From contig NC_089498.1 of the NCBI RefSeq assembly GCF_036850765.1, forward strand, positions 72,084,305 to 72,148,304: DNA of 64,000 bases. Reading direction: 5' to 3'. A model generated the notes under the pieces. That model ran no database searches. It was not told the DNA's origin and saw only the letters and a list, made by a program, of their open reading frames with translations. Shown in pieces: positions 32,666-44,604 of this stretch (position 1 is its first letter; the number at the start of each line of letters is the position of its first letter). This stretch comes from Saccopteryx bilineata. Lineage: Eukaryota; Chordata; Mammalia; Chiroptera; Emballonuridae. The translations under genes and the position numbers were made by a program.

Positions 32666-35425
32666 ACCTACTATTAGAGGCTCCAATTATTTTACTCTCT
32701 TAAATGAAGCACAGAGAGGTTAAATGGCAACAGAACTACTAAACTTCAAATGAATATTCAATGTCTGTGACCCCAGACAGCTCCATGTCCGCTCTGCCAC
32801 TGACTCTTTTCTGGGCCACATCTTCATTTAGCCCGTCCCCACCCTATCATCACCTTTTTTTGGAAAGAGACTCATTCCTCCCCTCTTCTCAAATGTTCTC
32901 TGTACTCAAAAACCAAACCTCTACTATATGGAAATGGTAACAACCACCTGCTCATGATGAAATATGGCCAATTTGTGACAGATAAAGTTTGTAACCGTAA
33001 TATTTGTGGGTGGCTTTTCCTGTAGAAGGCCGGTTTAGATACCACCATGATGCTACAAGACATACAATTCTTGGCTTTCTTTAAAGCTTTCCAGATTGGC
33101 TCAAAAAAATGAGATTCCTGGCCAAAAAAGCAAGACGTTAATTGAGGGTCATAATGTAACTATGAAGTCTCAGTTTTAACAGTTAACCCCTTGAGTATGG
33201 TTTTCATATGCCCTTTTTGGCGCTTTAGATGCAGAAATATAGCCTAAGAAGATGGGAGAAAATATAAACGTGCACCTTGTATCATCCTATGTCTCTGCCC
33301 CACTGTTCCCAGTGTGAGGGTCCCCCACCATTAAAGGTGAAGGGTCCAGTGATACCTGCCATGCCTGCTTCCCTGTACCCCTTCTCCCCCACATTCTCCA
33401 AACACAGGGCTCTAACTCCAGTCACTCAACCTTATTTCTCTGGGCCTTGAGTAACAGCTTGTCTTTTTCATAGCCTACCTTCCCCACCCCTGAGATCTTT
33501 GAGAAGCAGGGGTTACATCAAATACCAGTGTTCATGAGGGCCCCACCGAACCTGAGCCTGGTAGAAGATGCTCGGTGACATCTGAGAGATTGGACATAAT
33601 CAAAACTACATGGTGGAACAGTTGACACATTGTCCCAAGGGTTATGGGATTCCATGAACTTGAATTCCATAAGAAGAATATCTCTATTGGGTTAAATTTA
33701 GCTGGCTGGAACAAGCAGGCAGAGCAAATAGTATGTGGAATGAAAAATACATAGCAAAGCTCTTCGGATTATTTGGCCATTTGAGGAAAGATTTGAGTGG
33801 GAATTTGCAGCAAAGCCATGTATATTCTCTTGGGAAACGTTCCCAAGAGCCAGACTTAATTTCCCTAGGGAGTGACCCGGTGCTGTCCCCATGGTGCCTC
33901 TGGAAGGGTTGGACCTTGCCTGCCTTTCTCTTCTGGAGCACCTCCTTCTCCAACATTTCACAGTAATGATCAAAGTAATGATGGCCCGACAGTGTGGCTT
34001 TGAATCATTATAGACGACTGTTCTTTCTCAACAGGCCCCGTGTTTTGACACTCCCAAGCAGAATCATTTGGCAGGGAAACAGTTTCTTTATTGGAAGCTT
34101 GGGCTCTGCACATGATGAATCAGGAGCTTGTAGTCCAGGGTGGGTGAGGGTGGGAGTAACTCAGACACACATTCTGCCAGTAAGGATACTTTGGGGTACA
34201 CTGACAGAAGGCCCAACTCATCAGGCATAAGCAAAAAGAATTCTTGGAACATATTTCTGAAAAATCCAAGATAGCCCTAGCTTTAAATATCACTTGTTTT
34301 AGGGGTTCAAATAGTCACTAGGAAGCCATATTGGCCCATTTGCATTCCTCTCTTCTGGTTGTCTTCATTTTCAAGCTCTAAGTTGTGATAAGACAGCTGT
34401 CAGCAACTCCAAGCTATACCTTCCCAGATGCAAACTCAACAGAAAAAAAGGAGGGTTGCTTCCAAAGAGAAACAAAACTGTTGGCCCAGAATGGGTCATG
34501 CGTCTATTCCTGAACCAATCACTGAAGCCAAGTGCATTGGACTGCACTGATTGGCTAATTCTAGGTCACTGGTTCCAAGATCAACCTAGGTCACATGGTT
34601 CTATTCAAATTACATGGACAGAGATTGGGAGGGACAAGTAGTTTTCCAACGAAAATTTGCAGGTGCTGGTGCCATGAAAAGGGTAAAGAGATCATGAGCT
34701 GAAATATAAACAAGCATCTACCATAAACTGAAGAGAGCACCATGTTACCAGCAGCCCATAATCCATGCTACATTGAGTAAACAGAGTCCTCAGAGCATTC
34801 ACATCTCTACAGCAGTTGTGAAGAATTAACTAACTTTTATATTTTATTAAAGAATTTAGATGTGTTTTTACTGATAAAGAGGTTGAGGGGTCCCAGCACC
34901 ATCAACCATGTGAACATTTGTTGGTTGCTGCCCAAGACCCAGGTGCTCCTCCCAGTAGCCTTGTTTTCTGTCTGTTGGTTTCTGTCTGGGGATAGTGATT
35001 CAGGGAGGTGAATGCTAATTTCACTCCACCCCAGGGGTGAAGCCAGTCAACACTTTCCTTCCTTTGCCCACTAGGATCGCTCCAGAGGTAAGCATGTGAC
35101 CTGAGCTAGTCCAATTAGGATGACTCTCAGGACTTTTGCTGGTAATGCTAAGACAAAATGCTCTTTCTCTTTGGCAGGCTATGAATGAGAAAACATATAG
35201 TGGTGGGAGCTGGGGGCAGTTCCCTTGGGACCACAAGGGAAGTGAAGCTAAGTTATAGCATTACAGAGGGCTAAAAGTGGGGCTGAAAAGAGCTGGTGGC
35301 TTATGAATCCAAATTCAGAGGTTTTCTCACCACATCCCCAACCAATAGATTGATGTCAGAACTTCTGAGCATGTGCTTTGATGGGCACAGTGGTAGGTAT
35401 AAAAGAAAGTCCTCAGGTTGGAAAA
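32666..35425. other. Intergenic, no gene; possible unnamed old repeats
   Basis: The stretches 34465-34640 and 34990-35250 look like diverged dispersed repeats ('AAGCATGTGACCTGAGCTAG', 'GTCCAATTAGGATGACTCTC'), but I cannot name them. A lone TTAACCCCTTGAGTATGG at 33183 is discussed among the rejected items. There are no exon signatures. Confidence 0.4.
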
Positions 35426-35427
35426 CT

Positions 35428-35525
35428 GAACCCTTACCTCTGGTCCTGGCTCTGCCATTTACTTGCTAAGTCACCTTGGACAAGTATTTTCACCCGTTGG
35501 GGCCTCAGTGTGGGAGCAGTGCCCA
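35428..35525 (+). repeat. MIR fragment
   Basis: 'GGCTCTGCCATTTACTTGCT' then 'GTCACCTTGGACAAGTATTT' is the MIR core in plus orientation. Confidence 0.75.
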
Positions 35526-36115
35526 ACGGGTGGTAAACTAGATAAATGAACAGCTTTAGCAAGTGCAGTGGTGCTGCCTGCCTGCAGGGGTCACTACTGA
35601 GAAGAAAAGCTAAAATGAAGAGAATGGGACCCTGGCTCCCAAGGACCACATTCCCACGTCAGAGCACCTGTAGGCCTCCCAGAGGAACTGGAATGGGTGC
35701 TCCTGAAGCTGCAGGAAGCTCTAACAAAGCCAGAACCATGTCAGGGTGGAGCTCCGAGTTGGAACCTCCTGCATCTGTGTAAAAGGCTTCATTTATCTTT
35801 CTTAGTTCTCCTTGGCCAAGGGAGATGACAGGAGAATGTTTTACTTTCTTTCTTTATTTTTTTAAAGAAAATTTTCCATTGTGGAATGGCATGTATTTAC
35901 TTTTTAAAATCCAGCTACAGAGGTCTATAACTTCTGAGGGAGGAGACAGCACAGGGGTCAGTACTGACCCTTCTGTATTAAAGTCAGGTCTGTATTTCTC
36001 TTGCCACTTGATTCTTTCTTCCTAGAGGGGAAGAATCTCCTTTTAGCAGAAAAGTAATCTTTCTGGCCATTGGCTACAGTCCAGACATTGGGCTAAGCTT
36101 GAACCTGCAGGGTGC
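35526..36115. other. Intergenic, no feature seen
   Basis: Nothing that I can support. Confidence 0.35.
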
Positions 36116-36117
36116 CT

Positions 36118-36300
36118 GGTAGAGAAGAGACCTGGCTTTGCCATTAGTATGCTGTGTCACCTTGGACAACATTCAACCCTGGATGAGTTATAAAACCTCA
36201 CTCTACCTCAGTTTCCATGTTTGTAATACCTAGAGTTATGATAATTTCATCATGCAAGGAGAACAGTCCCTGGCACCTAGTAAATGTTTAACAAAAATTT
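36118..36300 (+). repeat. MIR SINE
   Basis: 'GCTGTGTCACCTTGGACAAC', 'CTCTACCTCAGTTTCCATGT' and 'CCTGGCACCTAGTAAATGTT' occur in MIR order. Confidence 0.8.
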
Positions 36301-36804
36301 GTTGTAATTATTCTCCAGAAGTATCTTATTTTCACTAAGTAGATCATGATGAACAAATAGTAACAGATGTACACAAAGTATAAATGATTAGACACAAGAT
36401 GCAGTGCTTTATGTTTGCTGTCTTGCCTCAAGTTCATCATACGTGATGTTTGAATCCCTGGAGCCACCTGGCATTCTCCAAAGGACCCAATGGGTTGAGG
36501 AACCTGGGTCTTTCTGTTTCAGATATTTTTAATACAGTTATAAAGTTCTATGGGGTACCATCTGTGACCCTTTTCTCCATGTCTAGATTTAGCTAGAATT
36601 GATCCAGCTAAGAAAAATGACAGCATCTGACATTCCTCAAGGATTTGTTTGCTCCACCTCATCTTTTCTTTTTTATGATCCTTTCCTGGGTCTTTTGGCC
36701 CTGTTTCTAAGACATATACCCAGATTAGGCTGGTAAAGTCATCAGCTTCAACATAATCAATCATGTGGTCACCAACACCATCACTAATATCATTCCTGTC
36801 AATG
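36301..36804. other. Intergenic; degenerate CAYCAY tract at its right end
   Basis: Nothing is seen up to about 36735. From there a diverged CACCATCAC-like tract begins ('CACCAACACCATCACTAATA') and continues past the SINE to about 37320, so the SINE inserted into an older degenerate form of the satellite that is well ordered after 37885. Confidence 0.5.
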
Positions 36805-36820
36805 TCACCATCTACTCTAA
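36805..36820. repeat. Left target-site duplication
   Basis: TCACCATCTACTCTAA, repeated exactly at 37183-37198. Confidence 0.95.
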
Positions 36821-37182
36821 TTTTTTTTTTCTGAAGTTGGAAACAGGGAGACATCAGACAGACTCCCGCATGTGCCCGACTGGGATCCACCCGGCATGCC
36901 CACCAGGGGGTGATGCTCTGCCCATCTGGGGCTTTGCTCTGTTACAACCAGGGCCACTCTAGCGCCTGAGGCAGAGGCCCTAGAGCCATCCCCAGCACCC
37001 GGGCCAACTTTGCTCCAATGGAGCCTTGGCTGTGGGAGAGGAAGAGAGAGACAGAGAGGAAGAAGAGGGGCAGGGGTGGAGAAGCAGATGGGTGCTTCTC
37101 CTGTGTGCCTTGGCCGAGAATTGAACCCGGGACTCCTGTATGCCAGGTCAATGCTCTACCACTGAGCCAACTGGCCAGGGCC
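36821..37182 (-). mobile_element. tRNA-derived bat SINE, ~370-bp family, copy 2 (minus strand)
   Basis: Read on the minus strand it starts 'GGCCCTGGCCAGTTGGCTCA', carries a B box 'GGTTCAATTCTCG' and ends in an A-rich tail (poly-T at 36821-36830). A perfect 16-bp target duplication shows a fairly recent insertion. The plus strand contains CCACCAGGGGGTG-like text (about 36900), the family's CTCF-like core in a mutated form. Confidence 0.95.
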
Positions 37183-37198
37183 TCACCATCTACTCTAA
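37183..37198. repeat. Right target-site duplication
   Basis: TCACCATCTACTCTAA, identical to 36805-36820. Confidence 0.95.
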
Positions 37199-37884
37199 AC
37201 CATGATCACCACCACCTTTATTCTTGGCAGCACCACCATTGCATCACCATAACCATCTTCATCACCAGTGTTGTCTTTGCCATTTTTATTCTCATCTCTA
37301 CTGTCATCATTGTTAGACTCCCTCTCACATAATCGTTTTTACATCTCCATGATCACCTTCTGCTCAGGGTCAGTCAGAACCTTTGGTAGCACAAGAGGAA
37401 AACCCCAGTCAACTAGCTTAAAGGGGAAAAAAAGAGAGACAAATGGGGTCTTGGTTTATATACCCAAACTGGAGAAGGCAAGACCATCCTAGGGATAACT
37501 ATGCCTAAGAGATTCAAACACTCAAACACCAAAAGGATGCTTTCTTTCTCTTCATCTCTTATCTCTCCTTCTCTCTGCTATTACTTTAACTCTCTCCTTC
37601 TGTACAACCCAGTCCATGTGAGCTTCAGAGCTTTACATCCTGGCTACATAGTGACCCCAAAGCAAAAAATTTCCATCTCCCAAGTTCATATTAAAAAATC
37701 CTGAGGAAGTTCCCTGACTGGTTCAGCTTGTTCACCCTTTGGGTCAATCACAATGGCTAGAAATGTGTGTTCTTGTAGTTGGCCCAGCTTGGTCAAGTGC
37801 CAACACAGACATGTGTTGGGGAGAAACTTGATGAGCACATGGATACCTTAGATTGTATACACCCATCTCATTCACCATCTCATC
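37199..37884. other. Intergenic; degenerate CACCATC tract to ~37320, then nothing seen
   Basis: 'GATCACCACCACCTTTATTC' and 'CACCATTGCATCACCATAAC' are diverged satellite units. The remainder has no supported feature. Confidence 0.5.
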
Positions 37885-39192
37885 TACTACTGCCACCACC
37901 ACCACCACCATCATCACCATCGCTACCACCATCACTATCCCCACAACCATCCCCACAACCACCATCCCCAAAACCATCATCCCCACCACCATCATCCCCA
38001 CCACGATCCTCACCACCAACCCCACCACCATCTCCACCACCACCGTCCCCACAACCATTATCACCACCACCACCATCCCCACCACCATCCCCACCACTGA
38101 TCTCCACCACCATCATCCCCACCACCATCATCCCCACCACCATCATCCCCACCACCACCATCCCTACCACCATCATCCCTACCACCACCATCCCCACCAC
38201 CATCCCACCACCATCATCCCCACCACCATCATCCCCACCAACACCATCCCTACCATCATCCCCACCACAACCATCCCCACCACCATCATCCCCACTACTA
38301 CCATCCCCACCACCACGATCCCCACCACTACCATCCCCACCACCATCCTCACCACCATCCCCACCACCATCCCCACCACCACCGTCCCCACAACCATTAT
38401 CCCCACCACCACCATCCCCACCACTACCATCCCCACCACCATCCTCACCACCACCATCTTCCCCACCACCATCCTCACCACCATCCTCACCACCATCCCC
38501 ACCACCATCCCCACCACCACCGTCCCCACAACCATCATTCCCACCACCACCATCCCACCACCACCACCATCCCCACCACCATCCCCACTACCATCCCCAC
38601 CCCCATCCCCACCACCACCATCATCCCCACCACCATCCTCACCACCATCATTCCCACCACCACCATCCCTACCACCATCATCCCTACCACCACCATCCCC
38701 ACCACCATCATCCCCACCACCATCCTCACCACCATCATTCCCACCACCACCATCCCCACCACCACTGTCCCACCACCACCATCATCCCCACCACCATCCC
38801 CACTACTATTCCCACCCCAATCCCCACCACCACCATCCCCACTACCATCATCCCACCACCATCATCCCCACCACCATCCTCACCAGCATCATCCCCACCA
38901 CCATCATCCCCACTACCATTCCCACCCCCATTCCCACCACCACCATCATCCCCACCACCATCCCCACTACCATTCCCACCACCATCATCCCCACCACTAC
39001 CACCATCCCCACCACCACCATCATCCCCACCATCATCCCCACTACCATTCCCACCCCCATCCCCACCACCATCATCATCCCCACCACCACCGTCCCCACT
39101 ACCATTCCCACCCCCATTCCCACTACCATTCCCATCACCATCCCCACTACCATTCCCACCCCCATTCCCACCACCACCACTGCCACTATTAT
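37885..39192. repeat. 1.3-kb (CACCATCMYC)n satellite
   Basis: Nearly pure runs of CCACCACCATCATCCC and CCACTACCATTCCCACC, built from 3-bp steps combined into 9-, 12- and 15-bp units. A, T and C dominate one strand, with almost no G. Both strands stay open for more than 100 codons. The two longest plus-strand frames (475 and 488 codons, Pro/Ser/Thr/His/Ile-rich) are products of the repeat. CCATTCCCACC variants cluster at the right end. The strong strand asymmetry may favour unusual structures. Confidence 0.97.
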
Positions 39193-39985
39193 CACTTTTT
39201 TCCTGAGAATTTCAATGTGCCCAGCTCTGAGCTTCATATTTGGAACTTTAACAACTTTGAATTTGATGAAGTCTCCAGTCCTTCAGGAATTTTCCATCTC
39301 TGGAAAACAAGAAAGTTGACATGTCCAAGGAGGTGGACTACTAGTCCTTGGCCATGTGATAGAAGCAAAGAGGCATGCTGTGGTGGGGACAGTGTCCAGC
39401 ACCTCAGAGCACTAGCCCAGTGTGAGCACTGACCCACTGTGCTCCCCACAGTTTGCCTGAGCCGTCAGCATATCTGCCCCCTCCTCCAGCGGGCTGGGGC
39501 TTGCTTTTGGCCCCATGCCTCCTGCTCCTGCTCCATCTTTGAGCAAACATTTGTTTCCAGATGTTGTCCCAGAGCCTTATAAAGCTGAGGGAAGATTCAA
39601 GTTAATATATCTACAGCAGACCCAACTGTCAGTGGCGAACTAATGTCAGGAACCATCCATCAGGGAAAGCAAGACCCCTCACTTCCTGATGGGAGGTAGG
39701 GTGTGTAGGAAAGACAAACAGGGCATTCCCTGCCTTGACCTTAGAAATGACCTTAACAAAACAACAGCGTTTAGGAGAAAAAGAAAGGAAAAGCCTTTGT
39801 GATGAGGTTGACAGGAGTGTTCCAGGCAGTTCTGCTTTCCCAGTTACTGCTAGCAAAAGGACTGGAGGAAGCTGAGCTCTGCTGGGAGAGCACAGCCTCC
39901 TCTGGGTTTACTGGCCATTGGCCACAGTCCAGGCATTGGGCTCAGCTTGAGCCTGGAGGCTGTAGAGTGCCTGGAAGGGTGACCT
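39193..39985. other. Intergenic, no feature seen
   Basis: Nothing that I can support. Confidence 0.35.
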
Positions 39986-39987
39986 GG

Positions 39988-40090
39988 CCCGGATCTGGCT
40001 TTGCTGCGAGTATGCTATGTGACCTCGGACCACATTCTGACTTCTCTGTGCTCAGTTTCTGCAGGTGTATATACCCGTAGAGGCTGGGAG
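39988..40090 (+). repeat. MIR fragment
   Basis: 'GGCTTTGCTGCGAGTATGCT' followed by 'GTGACCTCGGACCACATTCT' and a 'CTCAGTTTCTGCAGGTGTAT' segment is a diverged MIR. Confidence 0.5.
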
Positions 40091-40660
40091 GATTTATAAA
40101 GGTTCTGTGCACAAGGATAGGGACTCTCCCTACTTCAAACCAGAAGAGCTGCTCTTAAGATGAGGCTTGAAGACTGAGCATCAGGTCAAGACAAAGAGAT
40201 CCTCCACAGTGGTGGGGGAGAACAGAGGGTTGAGAGCGGAGAGCACACAGAGACACCCCAGCAGAACTTGGAGTTCCCAGAGGCTGGTCAACAGGGATCT
40301 GCTTCGGTAAACTAATTGTGCTCTCCATTACCCGTCTGTCATCAGCCAAAAACATCTGTCTTAACCCACAGTTGCCTGCCTTCCCGACAGCTCTTCCTGC
40401 CCGTCAGGCAGAGCTCGGGTCCTGGGCTGCTTCTTTAAACACATTCTCGGGGCGCCCTTCCACCATCTCCACACTGAAGCCCAGATTCCGAGCCCTATTT
40501 CCATAGGCTGACAGCTCGGAAGGTCTGCCTCTCACTCTCACTCCTGAACTGTCTATTCTTCCTCCAAATAGCTGCAAATGGGACCCTAATGAATACATTT
40601 GCTCAAGCGTTCTGATGTCTGGCTAGATCAGGACCATCACCATCATCTCTTCTGGATTTT
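40091..40660. other. Intergenic, no feature seen
   Basis: Nothing that I can support. Confidence 0.35.
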
Positions 40661-40664
40661 GTAC

Positions 40665-40830
40665 TTTATTAGGACCTCACACACATGATCTCATTTGAGT
40701 CTCTCAGCATTCCCGAGTAGGAATTAATATTTCCCTATCCCAGGCAGGAGGCTGAGATCCAGAGAGGTTAGGACACTTACTGAAAGGCATAGAGTTTGCA
40801 GATGGAGAGACCAGTTTTGGTTTCAAAGAT
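40665..40830 (-). repeat. MIR fragment
   Basis: 'CACACATGATCTCATTTGAG' and 'GCTGAGATCCAGAGAGGTTA' are minus-strand MIR text. Confidence 0.65.
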
Positions 40831-41140
40831 GGTGCTTTATTTCAACTCAGCCTGAGTCAGCAAAATAGTTTCACCTCAAGTGCTAACCTCAATAGATTGT
40901 TAATAGCATCCTGCTTTGAGAAGACTGAGAAGTGTGTATTGGGGGCGGGAGGGGGGGGACAGGGGAGAGTCCTGCAATTGATTAATAAAGTCTGTCAGTG
41001 ATGTGGGAATGGTAGTGTTGGTACGTATTCCAAACACGACCAGACCGTGCCATCTGAAAAGAGAGGAATGAAAGGTACGGATGGTTGGGCTATTGGGATC
41101 ATGACCATCACATGACATATCGTTGGCAAGAATGGACCAC
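40831..41140. other. Intergenic, no feature seen
   Basis: Includes a short G run at about 40948-40960. Nothing else is seen. Confidence 0.35.
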
Positions 41141-41144
41141 ACAA

Positions 41145-41560
41145 TTAGTAACTTCTGCTCTATTCTCTCAGTCTTCTCCTCTGTCAGGATCTTACCATGG
41201 TGCAGGCTCAGCTCAAGACTCACTTCTTCCAGGAAGCCTTCTTGCATTTCACCTCAGCTCCAATTCTCTACTCACCTTAAGTCCTGAGTCACTACTCACC
41301 TGCCTGTTTGTTTGGCCCTCAGCTCATGCTGCCTGGCACTGCTCTTCTCCGGCAATGTACATGGGTCCCGACAGATACCCCATGGGGCTGCAAGCTCTGG
41401 GAGCCCCTGACTCTGGGTTTTGCTCCCGCCAGCAGTGCAATAATAGGTGTAAAGTGATTGGTGGATCAATGACCTATCCTGTCCCCTTTCTCAGAGTCAG
41501 GAACACAGGGCTTGAGAGGGAGCATGAATTCTTTGGCCTTTGTTGTGTGTCTCCAGTCTC
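41145..41560 (+). repeat. L2 LINE 3' region
   Basis: 'GCTCAGCTCAAGACTCACTT', 'CTTCCAGGAAGCCTTCTTGC' and 'CAAGCTCTGGGAGCCCCTGA' resemble the plus-strand L2 3' region ('ctcaaatgtcacctcctcagagaggccttcc'). Confidence 0.55.
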
Positions 41561-41589
41561 TGCAGTTATTATAATGGCAATGGCGACCT

Positions 41590-41780
41590 CACCTTAAGTA
41601 CTGACATGGTACTGAGCATTCATCATTGCATCCAGTCCTCACAATGGCCCTAGGAAATAGGGATTATTTTCCTCATATTTCAGATTTCAAAAATCAGCTC
41701 AGAGAGGTTACATAATTTGTCCTAGATCATACAGCTAGTAAACAAACTGATGAAGGCCAAGATTGAAACTCCTACTGAAT
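41590..41780 (-). repeat. MIR SINE
   Basis: 'TCATCATTGCATCCAGTCCT', 'CAGCTCAGAGAGGTTACATA' and 'GATCATACAGCTAGTAAACA' appear in minus-strand MIR order. Confidence 0.75.
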
Positions 41781-41959
41781 TATTCTTGAACTACTTGAGA
41801 CCAGAGGGCTATGGGTTATGTGGGGCCTCCAGCTGCTTCTGCAAGAGGTCATCAGGAGAGAGCTGGACTGGGCAGGATCTGGGCACTGGGCATGGGCTTT
41901 GCTAAACATAATATTCCCCAAATCCTACTCCTCAGGGTCAAGTGATTCTGTATACAGGT

Positions 41960-42398
41960 CCCCCAGCCTACCCTACCAGGCATTCTTCTCAGTCTGGGGT
42001 AGACAGTTACATCTTTGGCTTCCAGTGTAGCACACAGCAGGTTCTTGGATAGTTCCCTGTACTTGAAGCTGGGCTTGGCCATGTGATTTCTTTTGGCCAG
42101 TTGGACATTAGCAAGTGTCACAGAAAGAGAGGTGTTATAAACATTTGCTCAATGAGATTTGCCTCTTAGATTTCCCTTGGAAAGTCATCATGCAGTAAAA
42201 AAGATCAGGATAAGCCATGGGATTATGAGAGGCCACCTAGAGTGGCTCCTGATAGGTGAGATGCCATCTTGAATGTCCCAGCCTCAACCAAGCTATCATA
42301 ATGCAGCCACATGAGTGACCTCAGCCACGCTACTTGGAACAGAAGAACCACTCTGCTAAATCCTGTCAACTCATAGAATTGTGAAAAATAAAAAGTCA
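41960..42398 (+). repeat. MLT1-like LTR relic, left part
   Basis: 'GATTTCTTTTGGCCAGTTGG' and 'GGATTATGAGAGGCCACCTA' lead, after the SINE, into 'TGTTTAAGTCACTAAGTTTT' (42828-42847), the diagnostic 3' part of MLT1-type LTRs. A younger SINE interrupts it. Confidence 0.6.
42384..42398. repeat. Left target-site duplication
   Basis: AAAAATAAAAAGTCA, repeated with one mismatch at 42808-42822. Confidence 0.8.
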
Positions 42399-42807
42399 GG
42401 CCCTGGCCGGTTGGCTCAGTGGTAGAGCGTCGGCCTGGCATGCAGAAGTCCCAGGTTCGATTCCCGGCCAGGGCACACAGGAGAAGCACCCATCTGCTTC
42501 TCCACCCCTCCCCCTCTCCTTCCTCTCTGTCTCTCTCTTCCCCTCCAGCAGCCAAGGCTCCATTGGAGCAAAGATGGCCCGGGCACTGGGGATGGCTCCT
42601 TGGCCTCTGCCCCAGGCGCTAGAGTGGCTCTGGTTGCAACAGAGCAACTCCCCGGAGGGGCAGAGCATCGCCCCCTGGTGGGCAGAGCGTCGCCCCCTGG
42701 TGGGCGTGCCGGGTGGATCCCAGTCGGGCGCATTCGGGAGTCTGTCTGACTGTCTCCAGCTTAGGAAAAATACAAAAATAAATAAATTAATTAATTTAAA
42801 AAAAGAA
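42399..42807 (+). mobile_element. tRNA-derived bat SINE, ~370-bp family, copy 3
   Basis: The head is 'GGCCCTGGCCGGTTGGCTCA' with A box 'TGGCTCAGTGGTAGAGC' and B box 'GGTTCGATTCC', the closest of the three to the presumed master. The body contains two direct copies of a ~20-bp segment with CGCCCCCTGGTGGGC (about 42669 and 42690), where the copy at 3401 has one. It ends in an A/T-rich tail. It inserted into an MLT1-like LTR, with the flanking duplication showing one mismatch. Confidence 0.94.
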
Positions 42808-42822
42808 AAAAATAAGAAGTCA
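42808..42822. repeat. Right target-site duplication
   Basis: AAAAATAAGAAGTCA, one difference from 42384-42398. Confidence 0.8.
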
Positions 42823-42880
42823 TTCTGTTTAAGTCACTAAGTTTTGGGGCAGCTATAGGTGACTGAAATACTGCCCCTAT
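42823..42880 (+). repeat. MLT1-like LTR relic, right part
   Basis: 'AAGTCACTAAGTTTTGGGGC' is the typical MLT1 3' end and continues the LTR cut at 42398. Confidence 0.7.
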
Positions 42881-43795
42881 TTACTGCCACTATCACTCCT
42901 AGACATGGTTGGGGTCCTGACCATTCAGAAGCTTGTACTTACTGTTGAATACACATCTAGACCTAAGCAGATGACACACAGAGGTTAGCGTGCCTTTCTG
43001 GACAGATCCACACCTCCATACACACGCACACATTGGGAGTAGCTTAGAGCCAGCCGACTTGTACTGTGGAGCAGCCCTGGTCAGCTACAACCTTTGCCCT
43101 CCCCTGCATGTGCCTGCTAGGACGTGTGTGTAGAAACATGTATGGTCTCATGTGTACCAATACACAAAAGCAGACAAAGGGAAGTACATGCAGTGAGACA
43201 CTAGATAGATGGCAGTTAGTGTCACATCCACAAACACGTGCACACAACCACACATGCCCTGAAACCACAGCACCCAAATTCCTCCAAGCCCGTCAGCCTG
43301 CTGAACAAGGTCCCCGGCGTTTCCATCTGCGCAGCCTCCACACTTGGCTCTGCTTAATGAGAGAGTTTGTTTTGGCCTCAGTTAATAAGGATCCCTGGAC
43401 CTCCTGGCCAGGGTGTCCCTCCCCACACATCTGCAGCCCCTGCCCCTCGACCCCCGTCCCCTGTTCTGCAGAGTCCAACCACTGGACTGATTGGCAAGGC
43501 TGAGTGGGAAGGAAATGAGGACTCAGGGAAAGCATTTTTAATCGTCTGATCTGCATCTCCAAACAGGAGCTTTGGGCTGGCCCCCAACATCCCAAAGGAC
43601 TCTCCCCAGAGACACTGTATGCTACTGTCCTTGACCTGGGACCAACGAATTGAAAATCAGAGCCTGTACCAAGGCACGACTGCAAGCTTGTGCCCAAGAC
43701 AATATCTGCCTTGCTCATCGCATCTCTCCTCGAGCCTGGCCTCCGTGCACGCTCTCTGGGCTCTGCATCTGGTGCCAGTCAATAGCTCCCAACAC
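42881..43795. other. Intergenic, no gene supported
   Basis: Open frames up to 145 codons on both strands without a recognised domain. No named repeat is seen. Confidence 0.4.
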
Positions 43796-43799
43796 ACAG

Positions 43800-44230
43800 C
43801 ATAAGAGCACAGCCCCTTCAATAGTTCCCCTTTGCCCTCAGGACAAAATCCAAGCTCCTTATCCTACCTTGTCCCTGCTCACCACTTTAGCATAAACCCT
43901 ACCTCTTCCCTTTACAGTGAGCCACTCACAATTCCCCCCAAAGCACATGCTCTTACTCACCTGCAAGCCTTTGCATAAGCAGGTTCCGCTATTTGGCATG
44001 CCTTCCCTGTACCCCTTCCTTTAATTAACTCTGCTCATCTTTCAGGTCTCATCCCCCAAGCTTATAGGGGCTCCTCTTTGTGCTCCCCAAGAACCCTCTA
44101 TGTCCTGCATTGTAGCACCCCGTTGGCTTCTACTACAAGCCTGCCTTGTTCACCATTGTGAACACCTCAACACCAGCTCGGGGCCTAGCACTAGAATGTG
44201 CTCCATAAAGATTTGCTAAATGGCTGAATT
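43800..44230 (+). repeat. L2 LINE 3' end
   Basis: 'AGGACAAAATCCAAGCTCCT', 'CTGCAAGCCTTTGCATAAGC', 'CTTTCAGGTCTCATCCCCCA' and 'GTGCTCCATAAAGATTTGCT' occur in the order of the L2 3' end. Confidence 0.8.
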
Positions 44231-44292
44231 TTTGAGCTGAATAGGCCCTTATACATTCCAGTTCTCTGTTCCCTTTCATGCTCATCAATCTA

Positions 44293-44300
44293 TAAATCTT
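44293..44300. repeat. Left target-site duplication of L1
   Basis: TAAATCTT, found again at 48823-48830 directly outside the opposite end of the L1. Confidence 0.7.
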
Positions 44301-44604
44301 TTTTTTTAAATTTTTTTTAATGGGGTGACATCAATAAATCAGGATACATATATTCAAAGATAACATGTCCAGGTTATATTGTAGTTCAATTATGTTGCAT
44401 ACCCATCACCCAAAGTCAGATTGTCCTCTGTCACCTTCTATCTAGTTTTCTTTGTGCCCCTCCCCCTCCCCCTTTCCCTCTCCCTCTCCCCCCTCCCCCC
44501 GTAACCACCACACTCTTATCAATGTCTCTTAGTCTCACTTTTATGTCCCACCTACGTATGGAATAATGCAGTTCCTGTTTTTTTTCTGATTTACTTATTT
44601 CACT

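Noticed and set aside
33183..33202. Second TTAA-CCCC piggyBac-like end
   Set aside because: TTAACCCCTTGAGTATGG resembles the left end at 479, but no matching right end is found downstream.
37779..39319. 475- and 488-codon plus-strand open frames (Pro/Thr/Ser/His-rich)
   Set aside because: They lie almost wholly in the CCAYC satellite, overlap each other in different frames and are mirrored by open minus-strand frames. No start context or splice structure supports them.
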